From positions 1 through 64,000 of the forward strand of contig CAZTFF010000029.1 of the NCBI GenBank assembly GCA_964612485.1: DNA of 64,000 bases. The letters run 5' to 3'. Each line of letters starts with the position of its first letter. The first letter of the stretch is position 1. Below are positions 41,501 through 49,651 of the stretch, piece by piece. This stretch comes from JAFGNV01 sp964612485 (GTDB lineage: Bacteria; Chloroflexota; Anaerolineae; 4572-78; J111). The position numbers and the translations under genes were made by a program. The notes beneath the pieces were generated by a model. That model was not told the origin of the DNA and made no database searches. It saw only the letters and a program-made list of their open reading frames with translations.

Positions 41501-43932
41501 AACTCTATTCTCCTGGCAAACTCAGGATAAATCCTTCATCCTTTATCCTCATTTTGTTCATCAGCGCCTTTGCTTTGTTTTTTAGCCTGATGGCTGTCCA
41601 ACAGCACCACACCTTCCAAACCAACGGCCTGGACCTGGGCAATGTTGACCAGGCCCTGTGGAACACCGCCCACGGGCGATTCCTCCACTTCACCCTGATG
41701 ACGCCGATCCAATCCCGCCTGGCCTTGCACGTTGAACCAATTCTACTGCTCTTCGCCCCGCTCTACTGGCTCAACCTGGGCCGCCCCGAAACCCTGCTCA
41801 TCATTCAAGCGATAGTTGTCGCCCTCGGCGCGTGGCCGCTCTACCAGGTGGCCGTTAAAAATTCACCGTTAAAAATTCACAATTCACAATTGATTCCCTG
41901 CCTCCTCCTCATCTTCCCCCTGGCCTACCTGCTGCTCCCCACCCTGGAATCCGCCATTCTTTTCGATTTCCACGCCGTCACCCTGGCCCCCACCTTTTTC
42001 CTCTTCGCCTTCTGGATGTTGGAGCAGAAAAAAAATCGCGCCTTTATTGTTTTTCTGATGCTGGCGATGGCCTGCAAAGAAGATATGCCCCTGGTGGCGG
42101 CGATGATTGGCCTGTACGTGGGGCTGGCCCGGCGGCAGTGGCGGCTAGCCGGACTCGTCATCGGGATGAGCGCGCTCTGGTTTGGCCTGGCGGTGTTCGT
42201 CATCCAGCCGCAATTTGCTGCCGGCGGCAATATTCAGTTGGATCGCTACGCCTGGCTTGGCGACGGCCTCCCGGAAATGGCCCAAACCCTGCTCACCCAA
42301 CCGGTACGCGTCTTCGACCATCTCTGGAACCACGCCCACCTGCCGGAGTATTTATTTCGACTTTTCTTCCCCACCGCATTTCTGGCCCTGTTCAGCCCGC
42401 TCACCCTGCTGCCTATGCTGCCCTCGCTGGCCGTCAACCTGCTCAGCGACAACGCCTTTACCTGGCGGCTGGAAGATTTTCATTACGGCGCGCCGCTGGC
42501 CCCGTTCCTCTTTATTTCTGCGATCTATGGCATCAACCATCTGAGCCGTATCCTGAACCATGTTACCAAAATCAACCCCCTGCTGCCCTACGCCGTGGCG
42601 CTCCTGCTGCTGCTTGTCTTTACCGGCATCTACCATTTTTATCGCGGTTTTACGCCCCTGGCCCGACCCTTCGATTGGCCACAGAAAACCGGCCATCACC
42701 AGGCGCTGGCGCAAATCATCTCTACCCTGCCGCCCAGCTCCGCCCTGTTTGCCCAATCCAATCTGGCCCCGCACCTGACCCACCGCGAAGTCATCTACAG
42801 CGATTTTGCCACCTTTACCGATCCCGCCTACCCCGCCCCGGCTCCGGTGGATGACATTCTGCTCGACATCACCACCTTTGAAAACAGCGGCGGCCTGCAC
42901 CAGTTTTTACGGGAGGAATTGCTGTCCGGCGGCACCTACCAACTGCTCACGGCCCGCGACGGTATTCTTCACTTGCAACCGTCTCCTGCTACGCCCATCT
43001 CTCAACTGCCACCCACTTTCTATACCTTTGCCCGGCCCGGCTCTCCCCCCGCGTACCAACTCCCGGCTGATTTTGGCGATGTCGTCCGGCTGCGCGGCTA
43101 CACCCTCCACTTCAACCGGCAGGAAGAAGTTGAAGTAACGGTTGACCTGGAAGCGCTCCAACCCCTGCTGCCTGATCTTCAGCCGGTTCTGTATTTGCTT
43201 GATGCCACGGCCCAACCCATCGGCGCCACCACCGATTTGCAACCCGCGCAGGTCTGGTTTCCGCCCGATCAATGGCCTCCGGGCGAAATCGTTCGCATCC
43301 GATTCAACACCCTGCCCTGGTATACGCGCGAAATGCCGGCCTACCGGCTGGCGCTGGGCGTGGGGCGCGGCTCCGACGCCTGGAACATCAGCCACCGGCT
43401 GCCGCTCGCCATCACCCACCCCACCGAGTTGACTCCCCGCCTGCCTGCCGGCGGCTCGCTGGTTGAACTGGCCCAAATCGAACAGGTGTGGAGCATCCCG
43501 GAAGGCGGACCGGCGCTGCGCCAATTTGATTTCCCTGGCCTGCCTCACTCGCTCGAGGCTAATTTTGATCGCCAACTGAAACTGTTGGGCCACACCACGC
43601 CCCATCTCAACAACGACACGCTGACGCTTGAACTGGCCTGGCAGGCGGTCAACGCCCCAGAAAACCTGGTCCGTTTTGTCCAACTCATCGGCCCCGCCGG
43701 AGGGCCGCAGGGCGTGGTATACGGGCAAACCGATTCCGCGCCCGATTACGGCACCTACCCCACCTACCTCTGGCAGCCCGGCGAGGTGGTGGTCGAAACC
43801 GTCACCTTCGCCATCCTCCCCAACCGGCCCCAAGGCAATTACACCCTGCACATCGGTCTTTACCACCCCGACTCCGGCGAGCGGCTGCCCCTTACCACCG
43901 GCGGCGATCACGTTGAGATACCGTTGGAGTAA
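41461..43932 (+). CDS. DUF2079-family membrane protein with two C-terminal modules
   Basis: An 823-residue multi-pass protein. The N-terminal 450 residues match DUF2079 (PF09852): QQHHTFQTNGLDLGNVDQALWNTAHGR, LALHVEPILLLFAPLYWL and ACKEDMPLVAAMIGLYV. DUF2079 proteins belong to the GT-C-like membrane group but have no proven activity. Two C-terminal modules follow; the second has LAWQAVNAPENLVRFVQLI, YPTYLWQPGEVV and PQGNYTLHIGLYHPDSGERLPL. Remarkably, the ATG and the first 12 codons lie inside a period-8 repeat (MSERISESANQRT), and a second repeat at 41857-41890 encodes KNSPLKIHNSQL before a helix. It overlaps the preceding gene by 4 bp. Confidence 0.85.
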   Translation: MSERISESANQRTKLYSPGKLRINPSSFILILFISAFALFFSLMAVQQHHTFQTNGLDLGNVDQALWNTAHGRFLHFTLMTPIQSRLALHVEPILLLFAPLYWLNLGRPETLLIIQAIVVALGAWPLYQVAVKNSPLKIHNSQLIPCLLLIFPLAYLLLPTLESAILFDFHAVTLAPTFFLFAFWMLEQKKNRAFIVFLMLAMACKEDMPLVAAMIGLYVGLARRQWRLAGLVIGMSALWFGLAVFVIQPQFAAGGNIQLDRYAWLGDGLPEMAQTLLTQPVRVFDHLWNHAHLPEYLFRLFFPTAFLALFSPLTLLPMLPSLAVNLLSDNAFTWRLEDFHYGAPLAPFLFISAIYGINHLSRILNHVTKINPLLPYAVALLLLLVFTGIYHFYRGFTPLARPFDWPQKTGHHQALAQIISTLPPSSALFAQSNLAPHLTHREVIYSDFATFTDPAYPAPAPVDDILLDITTFENSGGLHQFLREELLSGGTYQLLTARDGILHLQPSPATPISQLPPTFYTFARPGSPPAYQLPADFGDVVRLRGYTLHFNRQEEVEVTVDLEALQPLLPDLQPVLYLLDATAQPIGATTDLQPAQVWFPPDQWPPGEIVRIRFNTLPWYTREMPAYRLALGVGRGSDAWNISHRLPLAITHPTELTPRLPAGGSLVELAQIEQVWSIPEGGPALRQFDFPGLPHSLEANFDRQLKLLGHTTPHLNNDTLTLELAWQAVNAPENLVRFVQLIGPAGGPQGVVYGQTDSAPDYGTYPTYLWQPGEVVVETVTFAILPNRPQGNYTLHIGLYHPDSGERLPLTTGGDHVEIPLE
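41857..41890. repeat. AATTCAC repeat in frame in the DUF2079 gene
   Basis: GTTAAAAATTCACC, GTTAAAAATTCAC, AATTCAC, AATT: period 7-8 near the end and a 14-bp direct repeat at the start. It encodes KNSPLKIHNSQL before a membrane helix. Similar AATTGTGAA tracts occur near 16060 and 10180. Confidence 0.7.
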
Positions 43933-43975
43933 TAGCTGCGGTAATAGTATAAGCATTGTTCCCATTGCTCTCTGG

Positions 43976-44225
43976 CAACCAGACCGCCAACCACAGACGA
44001 CAGGCCACCGGAAAGATTTAGGCTCATGTTGAGAACAAGTGCAAGTCTTTCTGGCCCTCCCCTAACCCCTCCCAAAGGGAGGGGAATCTTGCGCCCTCTC
44101 CCAGTGGGAGAGGGTTGGGGTGAGGGTGGATTCTCATATTTTGTATCTGTAATGTGAATTCGCACTTTTACTTGACATGAGCCAAGATTTAAGGGTCGGT
44201 GGTCGTTTACCGGTGGTCTGGATAC
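43976..44225. repeat. Intergenic repeat cluster: GGTCGGTGGTC-type arms around two CCCTC hairpins
   Basis: The 354-bp interval 43933-44286 has no gene. It holds CAACCAGACCGCCAACCAC (about 43977) and, in inverse sense, GGTCGGTGGTCGTTTACC (about 44196). Between them are two perfect REP-like hairpins: CCCCTCCC-AAA-GGGAGGGG (44066-44084) and CCCTCTCCC-AGT-GGGAGAGGG (44094-44114). Such hairpins produce a spurious antisense frame here. Confidence 0.75.
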
Positions 44226-44272
44226 CTGGATCTTAAACGCGCACTTTATTTTCGTAAGCCCCCCAATCGGTG

Positions 44273-44278
44273 TATACT
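44273..44278 (+). promoter_or_regulatory. -10 element just before a GTG start (leaderless candidate)
   Basis: TATACT (44273-44278) preceded by GGTG; the -35 is weak (TTTTCG, 18 bp upstream). The GTG start of the next gene is only 8 bp downstream. Confidence 0.5.
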
Positions 44279-44286
44279 GCCCCACT

Positions 44287-46221
44287 GTGAACCAACGAAC
44301 TAATCAATACAAACCAAAATTATGGCTGCTGCTGTGGCTTATTCTCCTGGGCCTGGCGCTGACCTGGCGCGCGCAAAACCTGGACGCCTTCGGCCTCTCT
44401 AACGATGAAGGCGCGCACGTGATGTGGGCGCAATTGGCCGTGGATGGATTTACGCTCTACGAAGAAACCGTGGCCGTGCAATCGCCGCTGTTTTTGGAGG
44501 CGGTGGCCCTGGCCTTTCGGCTGGGCGGTTCAAGCCTCCTGGTGGGGCGTTGGGCGATCCTGTTGAGCTTTATCCTGCTGGCGGCAGCCTTAAGTTGGCT
44601 GGCGCATCGCGCCGGGGGCTGGTTGGCGGCGCTGGCCGCGCTGTTTCTACTGGGGATTTCGCCGCTACTCTTCACCTTCTCCCGCCTGGTGATGGCCGAG
44701 GTTCCGGCCACCGGGCTGGCCGTGGCCGCGTTAGTGTTGGCTTTTGTTTATTTTGATAAAAATCATCGTGGCTGGTTGGTGGCCTCAGGCCTCATGCTGG
44801 GCCTGAGTTTGATCACCAAAGCGCTGAACCCGTTTGTGGCCGTTCCGATTGGCTTGATCTTACTGCTGCGGTATTTTGACTCAACGCCCACGCCATCCCC
44901 CCTGCAGCAATGGAAAAACCTGCTGATAGACGGTCTGTTGTGGGGCGGAGCCGTTCTCCTGCCCATCATCCTGCTGCCGTTGATTTACAACCCGGCGGCT
45001 CTCTACGAGCAGCTTGTGGCCTTCCGGGGCGATTTGAGGGCCGCCATCCCCGGCTGCTGGCCCGACACCTGGGCTAAATTTGAGTTGTTTGTTTTCAGTC
45101 ATTGGGGCGTCTGGCTGCTGGCCGTGGCCGGAGCGGTGATCGCCGGGTGGCAGTCGGTGACAGCCCGTACTGCGCCGCCGGCCTCACGCAATCTGTTCAT
45201 CTTTCTCCACCAAAACCCGGCTATTTTTTATGCGCTCACCTGGACCCTCTGGCTGCTGGCCGGGGTGGTGATGCTGTTATGGCACACGCCGCTCTTTCCG
45301 CACCATTTTATTGTGCTGCTGCCGCCGCTGATCCTGCTGGCCGCCGGCTTCATCAAAGAGATTGTCGCGCTTTCCCGCCGAAGGCATTGGGCTATGGCTT
45401 TGTGGCTGGGGGTGGTTGCGGCGGCGCTCAACCTGCCGACGATGATAACGGCCAATCAAAAAACCGCCGCGATTGTGACGGGCGGTCGAGAAACCGAAGC
45501 GATCCAATTATTAGAAGCCGTATCGGCCCCCACCGATTTTGTAATGGGCGACAGCCAACTGCTGATTTTTATGGCCGACCGTCGCACCCCGCCGCCGCTG
45601 GGCGATGTGGCGCTGGTAGCCATCAAAGCCGGGCGGCAAACCTCGGACCGAATGATACAAATGACCGAAGATTTTGGATCTCCGGCAGTCGTCCAGTGGA
45701 GCCTGCGCCTGCCGTGGCTGCCGGAGTACCTGGCCTGGATAGACGACCACTATCTGGCCAAACGAATTTGGGACAACGACCACATCATCTATTTTGCCCC
45801 CCGTTGGTTCGCCGGGCAGCCTATCCCCAATGAACAAGACGAGTCCCTGGGACCGTTGATCCGGTTGCGCGGATTTCAATTAGATGAAACATCGTCCCCG
45901 GATGGCCGGCTCGATCTCAAATTATTCTGGCAGGCCGATGCGCCGCCGGAGGAAAATTACACGGTCTTCACCCAACTTCTCGATAGCTGTGGCGCGTATG
46001 TGGCCGGTTGGGACTCGCAGCCGTTGGCCGGCTATTTCCCCACCCGCCAATGGCCCGCCGGCGAGATCATCAGCGACATCGTGCAATTTCCCCTGCCGCC
46101 GGATCTGCCCCCCGGCGAATACACCCTGATCACAGGCATGTACCTGCTGAATACCGGCGAGCGGCTGACCCAACCCGATGGCTCGGACCATATCGTGTTG
46201 AGTACCCTTACCATTCCCTGA
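44287..46221 (+). CDS. GT39-type membrane glycosyltransferase with one C-terminal module
   Basis: A 644-residue multi-pass protein starting with GTG. The catalytic-loop motif is FGLSNDEGAHVMWAQL (Asp-Glu), followed by YEETVAVQSPLFLEAVAL and FSRLVMAEVPATGLAV, typical of GT39/ArnT-like proteins. About ten hydrophobic segments end near residue 385. One C-terminal module follows (LFWQADAPPEENYTVFTQLL, FPTRQWPAGEIISD, PPGEYTLITGMY, GERLTQ). A -10 element 8 bp before the GTG suggests a leaderless mRNA. It ends 2 bp from the convergent lipoprotein gene with no terminator between them. Confidence 0.84.
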   Translation: MNQRTNQYKPKLWLLLWLILLGLALTWRAQNLDAFGLSNDEGAHVMWAQLAVDGFTLYEETVAVQSPLFLEAVALAFRLGGSSLLVGRWAILLSFILLAAALSWLAHRAGGWLAALAALFLLGISPLLFTFSRLVMAEVPATGLAVAALVLAFVYFDKNHRGWLVASGLMLGLSLITKALNPFVAVPIGLILLLRYFDSTPTPSPLQQWKNLLIDGLLWGGAVLLPIILLPLIYNPAALYEQLVAFRGDLRAAIPGCWPDTWAKFELFVFSHWGVWLLAVAGAVIAGWQSVTARTAPPASRNLFIFLHQNPAIFYALTWTLWLLAGVVMLLWHTPLFPHHFIVLLPPLILLAAGFIKEIVALSRRRHWAMALWLGVVAAALNLPTMITANQKTAAIVTGGRETEAIQLLEAVSAPTDFVMGDSQLLIFMADRRTPPPLGDVALVAIKAGRQTSDRMIQMTEDFGSPAVVQWSLRLPWLPEYLAWIDDHYLAKRIWDNDHIIYFAPRWFAGQPIPNEQDESLGPLIRLRGFQLDETSSPDGRLDLKLFWQADAPPEENYTVFTQLLDSCGAYVAGWDSQPLAGYFPTRQWPAGEIISDIVQFPLPPDLPPGEYTLITGMYLLNTGERLTQPDGSDHIVLSTLTIP

Positions 46222-46223
46222 TC

Positions 46224-46940
46224 TCACCGCACCAGTTCGATGGACATACCGGTTCGTTCTTTATCGGGGCCAACAAAGACCAGGTTTGGCTCCGGTTCAG
46301 GATCGGCCTCGATGCCCAGGTTGAGCAGCAAGTTATCACCGGTAAATGAAAAATCCAATCCCTCCGGCCCGCCGATGGTGGTCCACCGGAAAGTGATCTG
46401 CCCCACGGTATCGCCAAAATCGGTGTCGATATTTTGGGCCAGCGGATCGATATTCACAATTGTCCCCACCCCGGCAGCCCGACCTTTAAAGGTGTATTCG
46501 CTTCCTTTGGTAACGCCCCGCAGGTGAATCCGGTCGCCATCCGTCCAGATAAAAAAGCCTTCGTCTTCGCCCTGGAAAATGGTGGGCTTGCCCTCGGCAT
46601 CGTTCCAATCAATCGTAACAGCCGGGCCGGTACTTTCGAGAACGGTTTCTTCCGGCGTGGCTGTGGCTTCGGGGGTGGGGGTGATGGTGGGTGTGGGCCG
46701 GGGCGTGGGGGTATCGGTGGGCGGTTTGGGGGTGTAGCTGGCGACCACCACCCTGGTATTGGTGGGCGTGGGTGCGAGTACGGTAGGCGTGAGCGCGGGC
46801 GGCAGCGGCATAGGGGTGGGCGAGGGATCGCGGGCGGCTGTAATCGTGGATACGGCCGCCTCCGGCGCGGGTTGACAGCCCGCGCCGGCAAAGATTACCG
46901 GCAGCAGTATCAGCAAAAGCAAAGAAAGTCTGAAATTCAC
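46224..46940 (-). CDS. Lipoprotein with Pro/Thr-rich linker
   Basis: A 238-residue exported lipoprotein. The signal peptide ends in the lipobox GAGC. A linker of about 80 residues is rich in Thr-Pro (TDTPTPRPTPTITPTPEATATP). The C-terminal 120 residues form a compact, mostly beta domain (IDWNDAEGKPTIFQGEDEGFFIW) of no recognised family. The start is put at a GTG (46940) because GGAGG lies 6 bp upstream and the signal peptide is then of normal length; the open frame goes on to 46967. Surface attachment is confident, function unknown. Confidence 0.82.
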   Translation of the reverse strand: MNFRLSLLLLILLPVIFAGAGCQPAPEAAVSTITAARDPSPTPMPLPPALTPTVLAPTPTNTRVVVASYTPKPPTDTPTPRPTPTITPTPEATATPEETVLESTGPAVTIDWNDAEGKPTIFQGEDEGFFIWTDGDRIHLRGVTKGSEYTFKGRAAGVGTIVNIDPLAQNIDTDFGDTVGQITFRWTTIGGPEGLDFSFTGDNLLLNLGIEADPEPEPNLVFVGPDKERTGMSIELVR

Positions 46941-46968
46941 AGGCTCCTCCTTCATATTTCGCTTCAAT

Positions 46969-47003
46969 AAAAAAGGCCAGAGGCGTGATGTCTCCGACCT
47001 TTT
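46969..47003 (-). terminator. Rho-independent terminator of folD
   Basis: Minus strand AAAAGGTCGGAG (47003-46992), loop ACATCACGC, CTCTGGCCTTTT (46982-46971): a 12-bp stem with two G-U pairs, ending in a T-run. Confidence 0.85.
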
Positions 47004-47015
47004 GAAAGAATATTC

Positions 47016-47900
47016 CTACGCCGCTTCAAACGTTCGCCTGGCGCTGTCGGTGGTGTTGCGCAGCAGCATGGCAATGGTCATGGGGCCAACCCCGCCCGGC
47101 ACCGGCGTAATAGCCGAGACCACATCTTTGGCTTCGTTAAAGGCCACATCTCCTACCAGGCGGTAGCCGCGCTCGCGGGTTGCATCATCCACAGCGTTGA
47201 CGCCCACATCAATCACCACCGCGCCGGGTTTGAGCCAATCGCCGCGCACAATCTCGGCGCGGCCCACGGCGGCAATAAGAATATCGGCCTCACGCACAAC
47301 ATCGGGCAGGTTTTGGGTGCGGGAGTGGCAAATGGTAAGCGTAGCATTGCGGTGAAGCAGCAGCATGGCCACGGGCAGGCCCACAATGTTGCTCCGGCCC
47401 AATACCACGGCCCGTTTGCCGGCAATGTCCACGCCTGTCCGGTCGAGCAGTTCAATACAGCCTTTGGGCGTGCAGGGCACAAACAGGGGAGCGCGCTGCT
47501 TCATCGAGAGCCGGCCAATATTGATGGGATGAAATCCGTCCACATCCTTTTCCAGGCTCACGGCGGCCAAGATTGCTTCCGTATCAATATGGTCCGGCAG
47601 GGGAAGCTGCACCAGGATGCCGTGAACCTCAGGATTGGCATTCAAATCCTGAACCACCTGAAGTAATTCCTCCTGGCTCACGCTGTCCGGCAATTCGCGC
47701 CCAAACGAGGTGATACCGGCTTCGGCGCACGCTTTCTTTTTCATACGCACATAGGTATGGGAGTCTTTGCGGTCGCTGGCTAAAACGGTGGCCAGCCCCG
47801 GCACTTTGCCGTATTGCGTTTTTAATTGTTCAACTTCGGCCTTAATTTCGGCGCGGATGGTGGCGGCAATGGCTTTGCCATCTATGATCTGCGCGGTCAT
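47016..47900 (-). CDS. folD: Methylenetetrahydrofolate dehydrogenase / methenyltetrahydrofolate cyclohydrolase
   Basis: A 294-residue bifunctional enzyme of one-carbon metabolism in the cytoplasm; it interconverts methylene- and formyl-tetrahydrofolate. Diagnostic segments are YVRMKKKACAEAGI (catalytic Tyr and Lys), GILVQLPLPDHID, DVDGFHPINIGRL, PCTPKGCIELL and the NADP-binding VVLGRSNIVGLPVA. ITPVPGGVGPMTIAMLL closes the family signature. The ATG at 47900 has GGAG 8 bp upstream. The gene stands alone with its own terminator; in acetogen-like metabolism it would belong to the methyl branch, but no other gene of that pathway is here. Confidence 0.96.
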   Translation of the reverse strand: MTAQIIDGKAIAATIRAEIKAEVEQLKTQYGKVPGLATVLASDRKDSHTYVRMKKKACAEAGITSFGRELPDSVSQEELLQVVQDLNANPEVHGILVQLPLPDHIDTEAILAAVSLEKDVDGFHPINIGRLSMKQRAPLFVPCTPKGCIELLDRTGVDIAGKRAVVLGRSNIVGLPVAMLLLHRNATLTICHSRTQNLPDVVREADILIAAVGRAEIVRGDWLKPGAVVIDVGVNAVDDATRERGYRLVGDVAFNEAKDVVSAITPVPGGVGPMTIAMLLRNTTDSARRTFEAA

Positions 47901-48034
47901 CGTTGATCTCCTATTCACCGGCCTCTAAATCGCCGGTCGTTTTAATGGGTATGACGCGGGACTACTGTAGCCCATTTCAAATAATGAGTCAAAATGCCTG
48001 GTCTCTCAGAAAGCCCGCGCAAAACTGCTCCAAG

Positions 48035-48076
48035 AAAAAACACTTCCGAAATCGCCAACGCGCCGGAAGTATTTTT
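48035..48076 (-). terminator. Probable terminator downstream of the cNMP-binding gene
   Basis: Minus strand ACTTCCG (48070-48064) and CGGAAGT (48048-48042) with a 15-nt loop, then six T (48040-48035). It lies 115 bp after the end of the gene; the interval 47901-48189 otherwise shows no gene. Confidence 0.6.
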
Positions 48077-48189
48077 GATCCAAGTTCTTAGTGCCAACGC
48101 CATCTGATGCCGCTGAAGGCAGGCAGCATGGAAAGGCATCGGGATAATACCCTACGAATTTGCATCCACGGAAACTATGGTATTGTTTT

Positions 48190-48687
48190 TTAAACCATTT
48201 GCGACAACGACTCGGTGCGTAAATCTCGCAGCCTTTCGCGTACCACCTGGGCCATTTTCTGGATCATAATGTAGCCAAAATCGCACTCTTCCACAAAAAT
48301 TTTCAGCAACTCCTCGGCGTCAAAGGCAATCACTTTGCAGGGTGAGGTGGCCTTGCCGCTGGTGGTTGCCTCGTGCGGGGGAACCAGGGCCGACCAGCCA
48401 AAAATTTCGCCGGGGCCGATATTGCTGATGACAATATCTTTGGTCTGCATTTCGCCCGTAAATTGCTCCGAGAGTTTGTGTTCAACCTCCGAGGTGGGGA
48501 TATGGATCACAATACCCACGTTTCCTTCTGTAACCAGATATAATTTATCCAGTTCATCCCCTTCGTGGAAAAAATAATGACCCGTGTCTACGGTCATCTC
48601 GTCGGCTACTTTGGCCAGCAGTACGATGTATGTGTGATCCAACCCGGCAAAAAACGGATAGCGACGAATTATTTCAGGTGAAACCAT
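48190..48687 (-). CDS. Cyclic-nucleotide-binding-domain protein without DNA-binding domain
   Basis: A 165-residue protein consisting of one cNMP-binding beta-roll (about 15-145: FFAGLDHTYIVLLAKVADEM, FFHEGDELDKLYLVTEGNVGIVI, GPGEIFGWSALVPPHEATT) and a short helical tail. The GEIFGWSAL segment corresponds to the phosphate-binding cassette, but the usual Arg is replaced, so it may bind something other than cAMP. There is no helix-turn-helix, so it is not a CRP-type regulator. The ATG at 48687 has AAGGAGG 5 bp upstream. It is the last gene of the hydrogenase region, 45 bp after the maturation protease, which suggests a role in controlling or sensing hydrogenase activity. Confidence 0.82.
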   Translation of the reverse strand: MVSPEIIRRYPFFAGLDHTYIVLLAKVADEMTVDTGHYFFHEGDELDKLYLVTEGNVGIVIHIPTSEVEHKLSEQFTGEMQTKDIVISNIGPGEIFGWSALVPPHEATTSGKATSPCKVIAFDAEELLKIFVEECDFGYIMIQKMAQVVRERLRDLRTESLSQMV

Positions 48688-48732
48688 TTTTTCCTCCTTG
48701 AAAAAAGCATACACAGGTTGAACGCCCGTCGT

Positions 48733-49245
48733 TCAACTCTTCTCCAATTCTTTTAACACCGCGCCTGTTACCTCGGGAATGGCCGCGGCCACAGCCGGTG
48801 TTGGTTCCTCACCAAAATCAATGATATTTTCCACGTCTACGGCATAAATGACCAACATTTGGGGGATGTCGAACCCCATCCGTTCCGCCATTTCCAGCGC
48901 CGTGACCAAACTGGTATCGTGCGCCGAGGCGCTGTGCTGGGTGGGGCTGATCCGCCGCAAATCATCCAGCTCCATCCGGTGGATAGTGCCGGGATTGCGC
49001 CCCGGCCTGGCCGCCGAAGGTTCTCCCGCCGGGCCTGTTTCGTTCGGATGGTGCAGCGCGTCAATCAAAATAACCCGCTCGTAGCCCAGCAGCCGCTCCA
49101 TCAATTCCAGGCCGCCCACGCCGGCCTCGCTCACTTCAACCGGCGAATCCGGCGGCAGCGCGGCCCGCACCGCTTCGGCCACGCGCACACCCACCCCATC
49201 ATCGGTTAGAATAGGGTTTCCCAGCCCCAATACCAGCGTTTTCAT
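48733..49245 (-). CDS. [NiFe]-hydrogenase maturation protease
   Basis: A 170-residue protein of the HycI/HyaD/HoxW family (peptidase M52). It has TLVLGLGNPILTDDGVGVRV with the metal-binding Asp at the N-terminus, then VILIDALHHPNETGPAG (second Asp) and ASAHDTSLVTALEMAE (metal His). Such enzymes clip the C-terminal extension of the large subunit after Ni insertion; the MvhA-like protein encoded upstream has a 28-residue extension after its last metal ligand, so it is the natural substrate. The ATG at 49245 follows the toxin gene stop by 4 bp, making its translation dependent on the toxin gene. Confidence 0.92.
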   Translation of the reverse strand: MKTLVLGLGNPILTDDGVGVRVAEAVRAALPPDSPVEVSEAGVGGLELMERLLGYERVILIDALHHPNETGPAGEPSAARPGRNPGTIHRMELDDLRRISPTQHSASAHDTSLVTALEMAERMGFDIPQMLVIYAVDVENIIDFGEEPTPAVAAAIPEVTGAVLKELEKS

Positions 49246-49249
49246 ATCC

Positions 49250-49651
49250 CTAATCCGCAAACATTTCTAAAGATACTGTATCCGCCGGAAAAACCTGCAA
49301 CATTTTTCGATCCGAAGTAACTACCGGCACATCCACATCCCGGCCCAATGCCACAAATTCGCAATCATAGGCCGAACAACCGGATTGGGCCGCCAGATTT
49401 AATACTTTGATCGAGGCCACTTCATATTCACCCCCACGCATTAAATCTTCGGCGGCTTGCATCATCTGCAAGGCCTGCGACAGCGCCAACAGATTTTGGC
49501 GCAGGTACGAGGCCAAAATATTCCGAAATTCGCTCCGCCACAACAGGGGGGCCAGCCAGCCGGCATCTTTTTTAAGGGCTTGCCGCGCCTGGGACGTGTG
49601 CTTGCCGGGAATAAACAGATAGGCCAGGGTATTCGTATCTACCACAATCAT
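49250..49651 (-). CDS. vapC: PIN-domain ribonuclease toxin (VapC type)
   Basis: A 133-residue PIN-domain protein. The four acidic active-site residues are in place: Asp5 (VVDTNTLAYLF), Glu41 (WRSEFRNIL), Asp96 (AYDCEFVAL) and Asp114 (TSDRKML). VapC toxins cleave RNA, often tRNA, with Mg2+. The start overlaps the antitoxin stop by 4 bp (ATGA). It lies between the hydrogenase large subunit and its protease, an unusual site for a toxin-antitoxin pair. Confidence 0.9.
   Translation of the reverse strand: MIVVDTNTLAYLFIPGKHTSQARQALKKDAGWLAPLLWRSEFRNILASYLRQNLLALSQALQMMQAAEDLMRGGEYEVASIKVLNLAAQSGCSAYDCEFVALGRDVDVPVVTSDRKMLQVFPADTVSLEMFAD

Noticed and set aside
43908..44285. Open frame of 125 codons on the minus strand in the 43933-44286 interval
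   Set aside because: It reads through the REP-like hairpins, giving the PSPQPSPTGRG-type peptide that such repeats often produce falsely.
48190..48687. CRP/FNR transcription factor acting on the hydrogenase operator
   Set aside because: The protein ends after the nucleotide-binding roll and has no helix-turn-helix.
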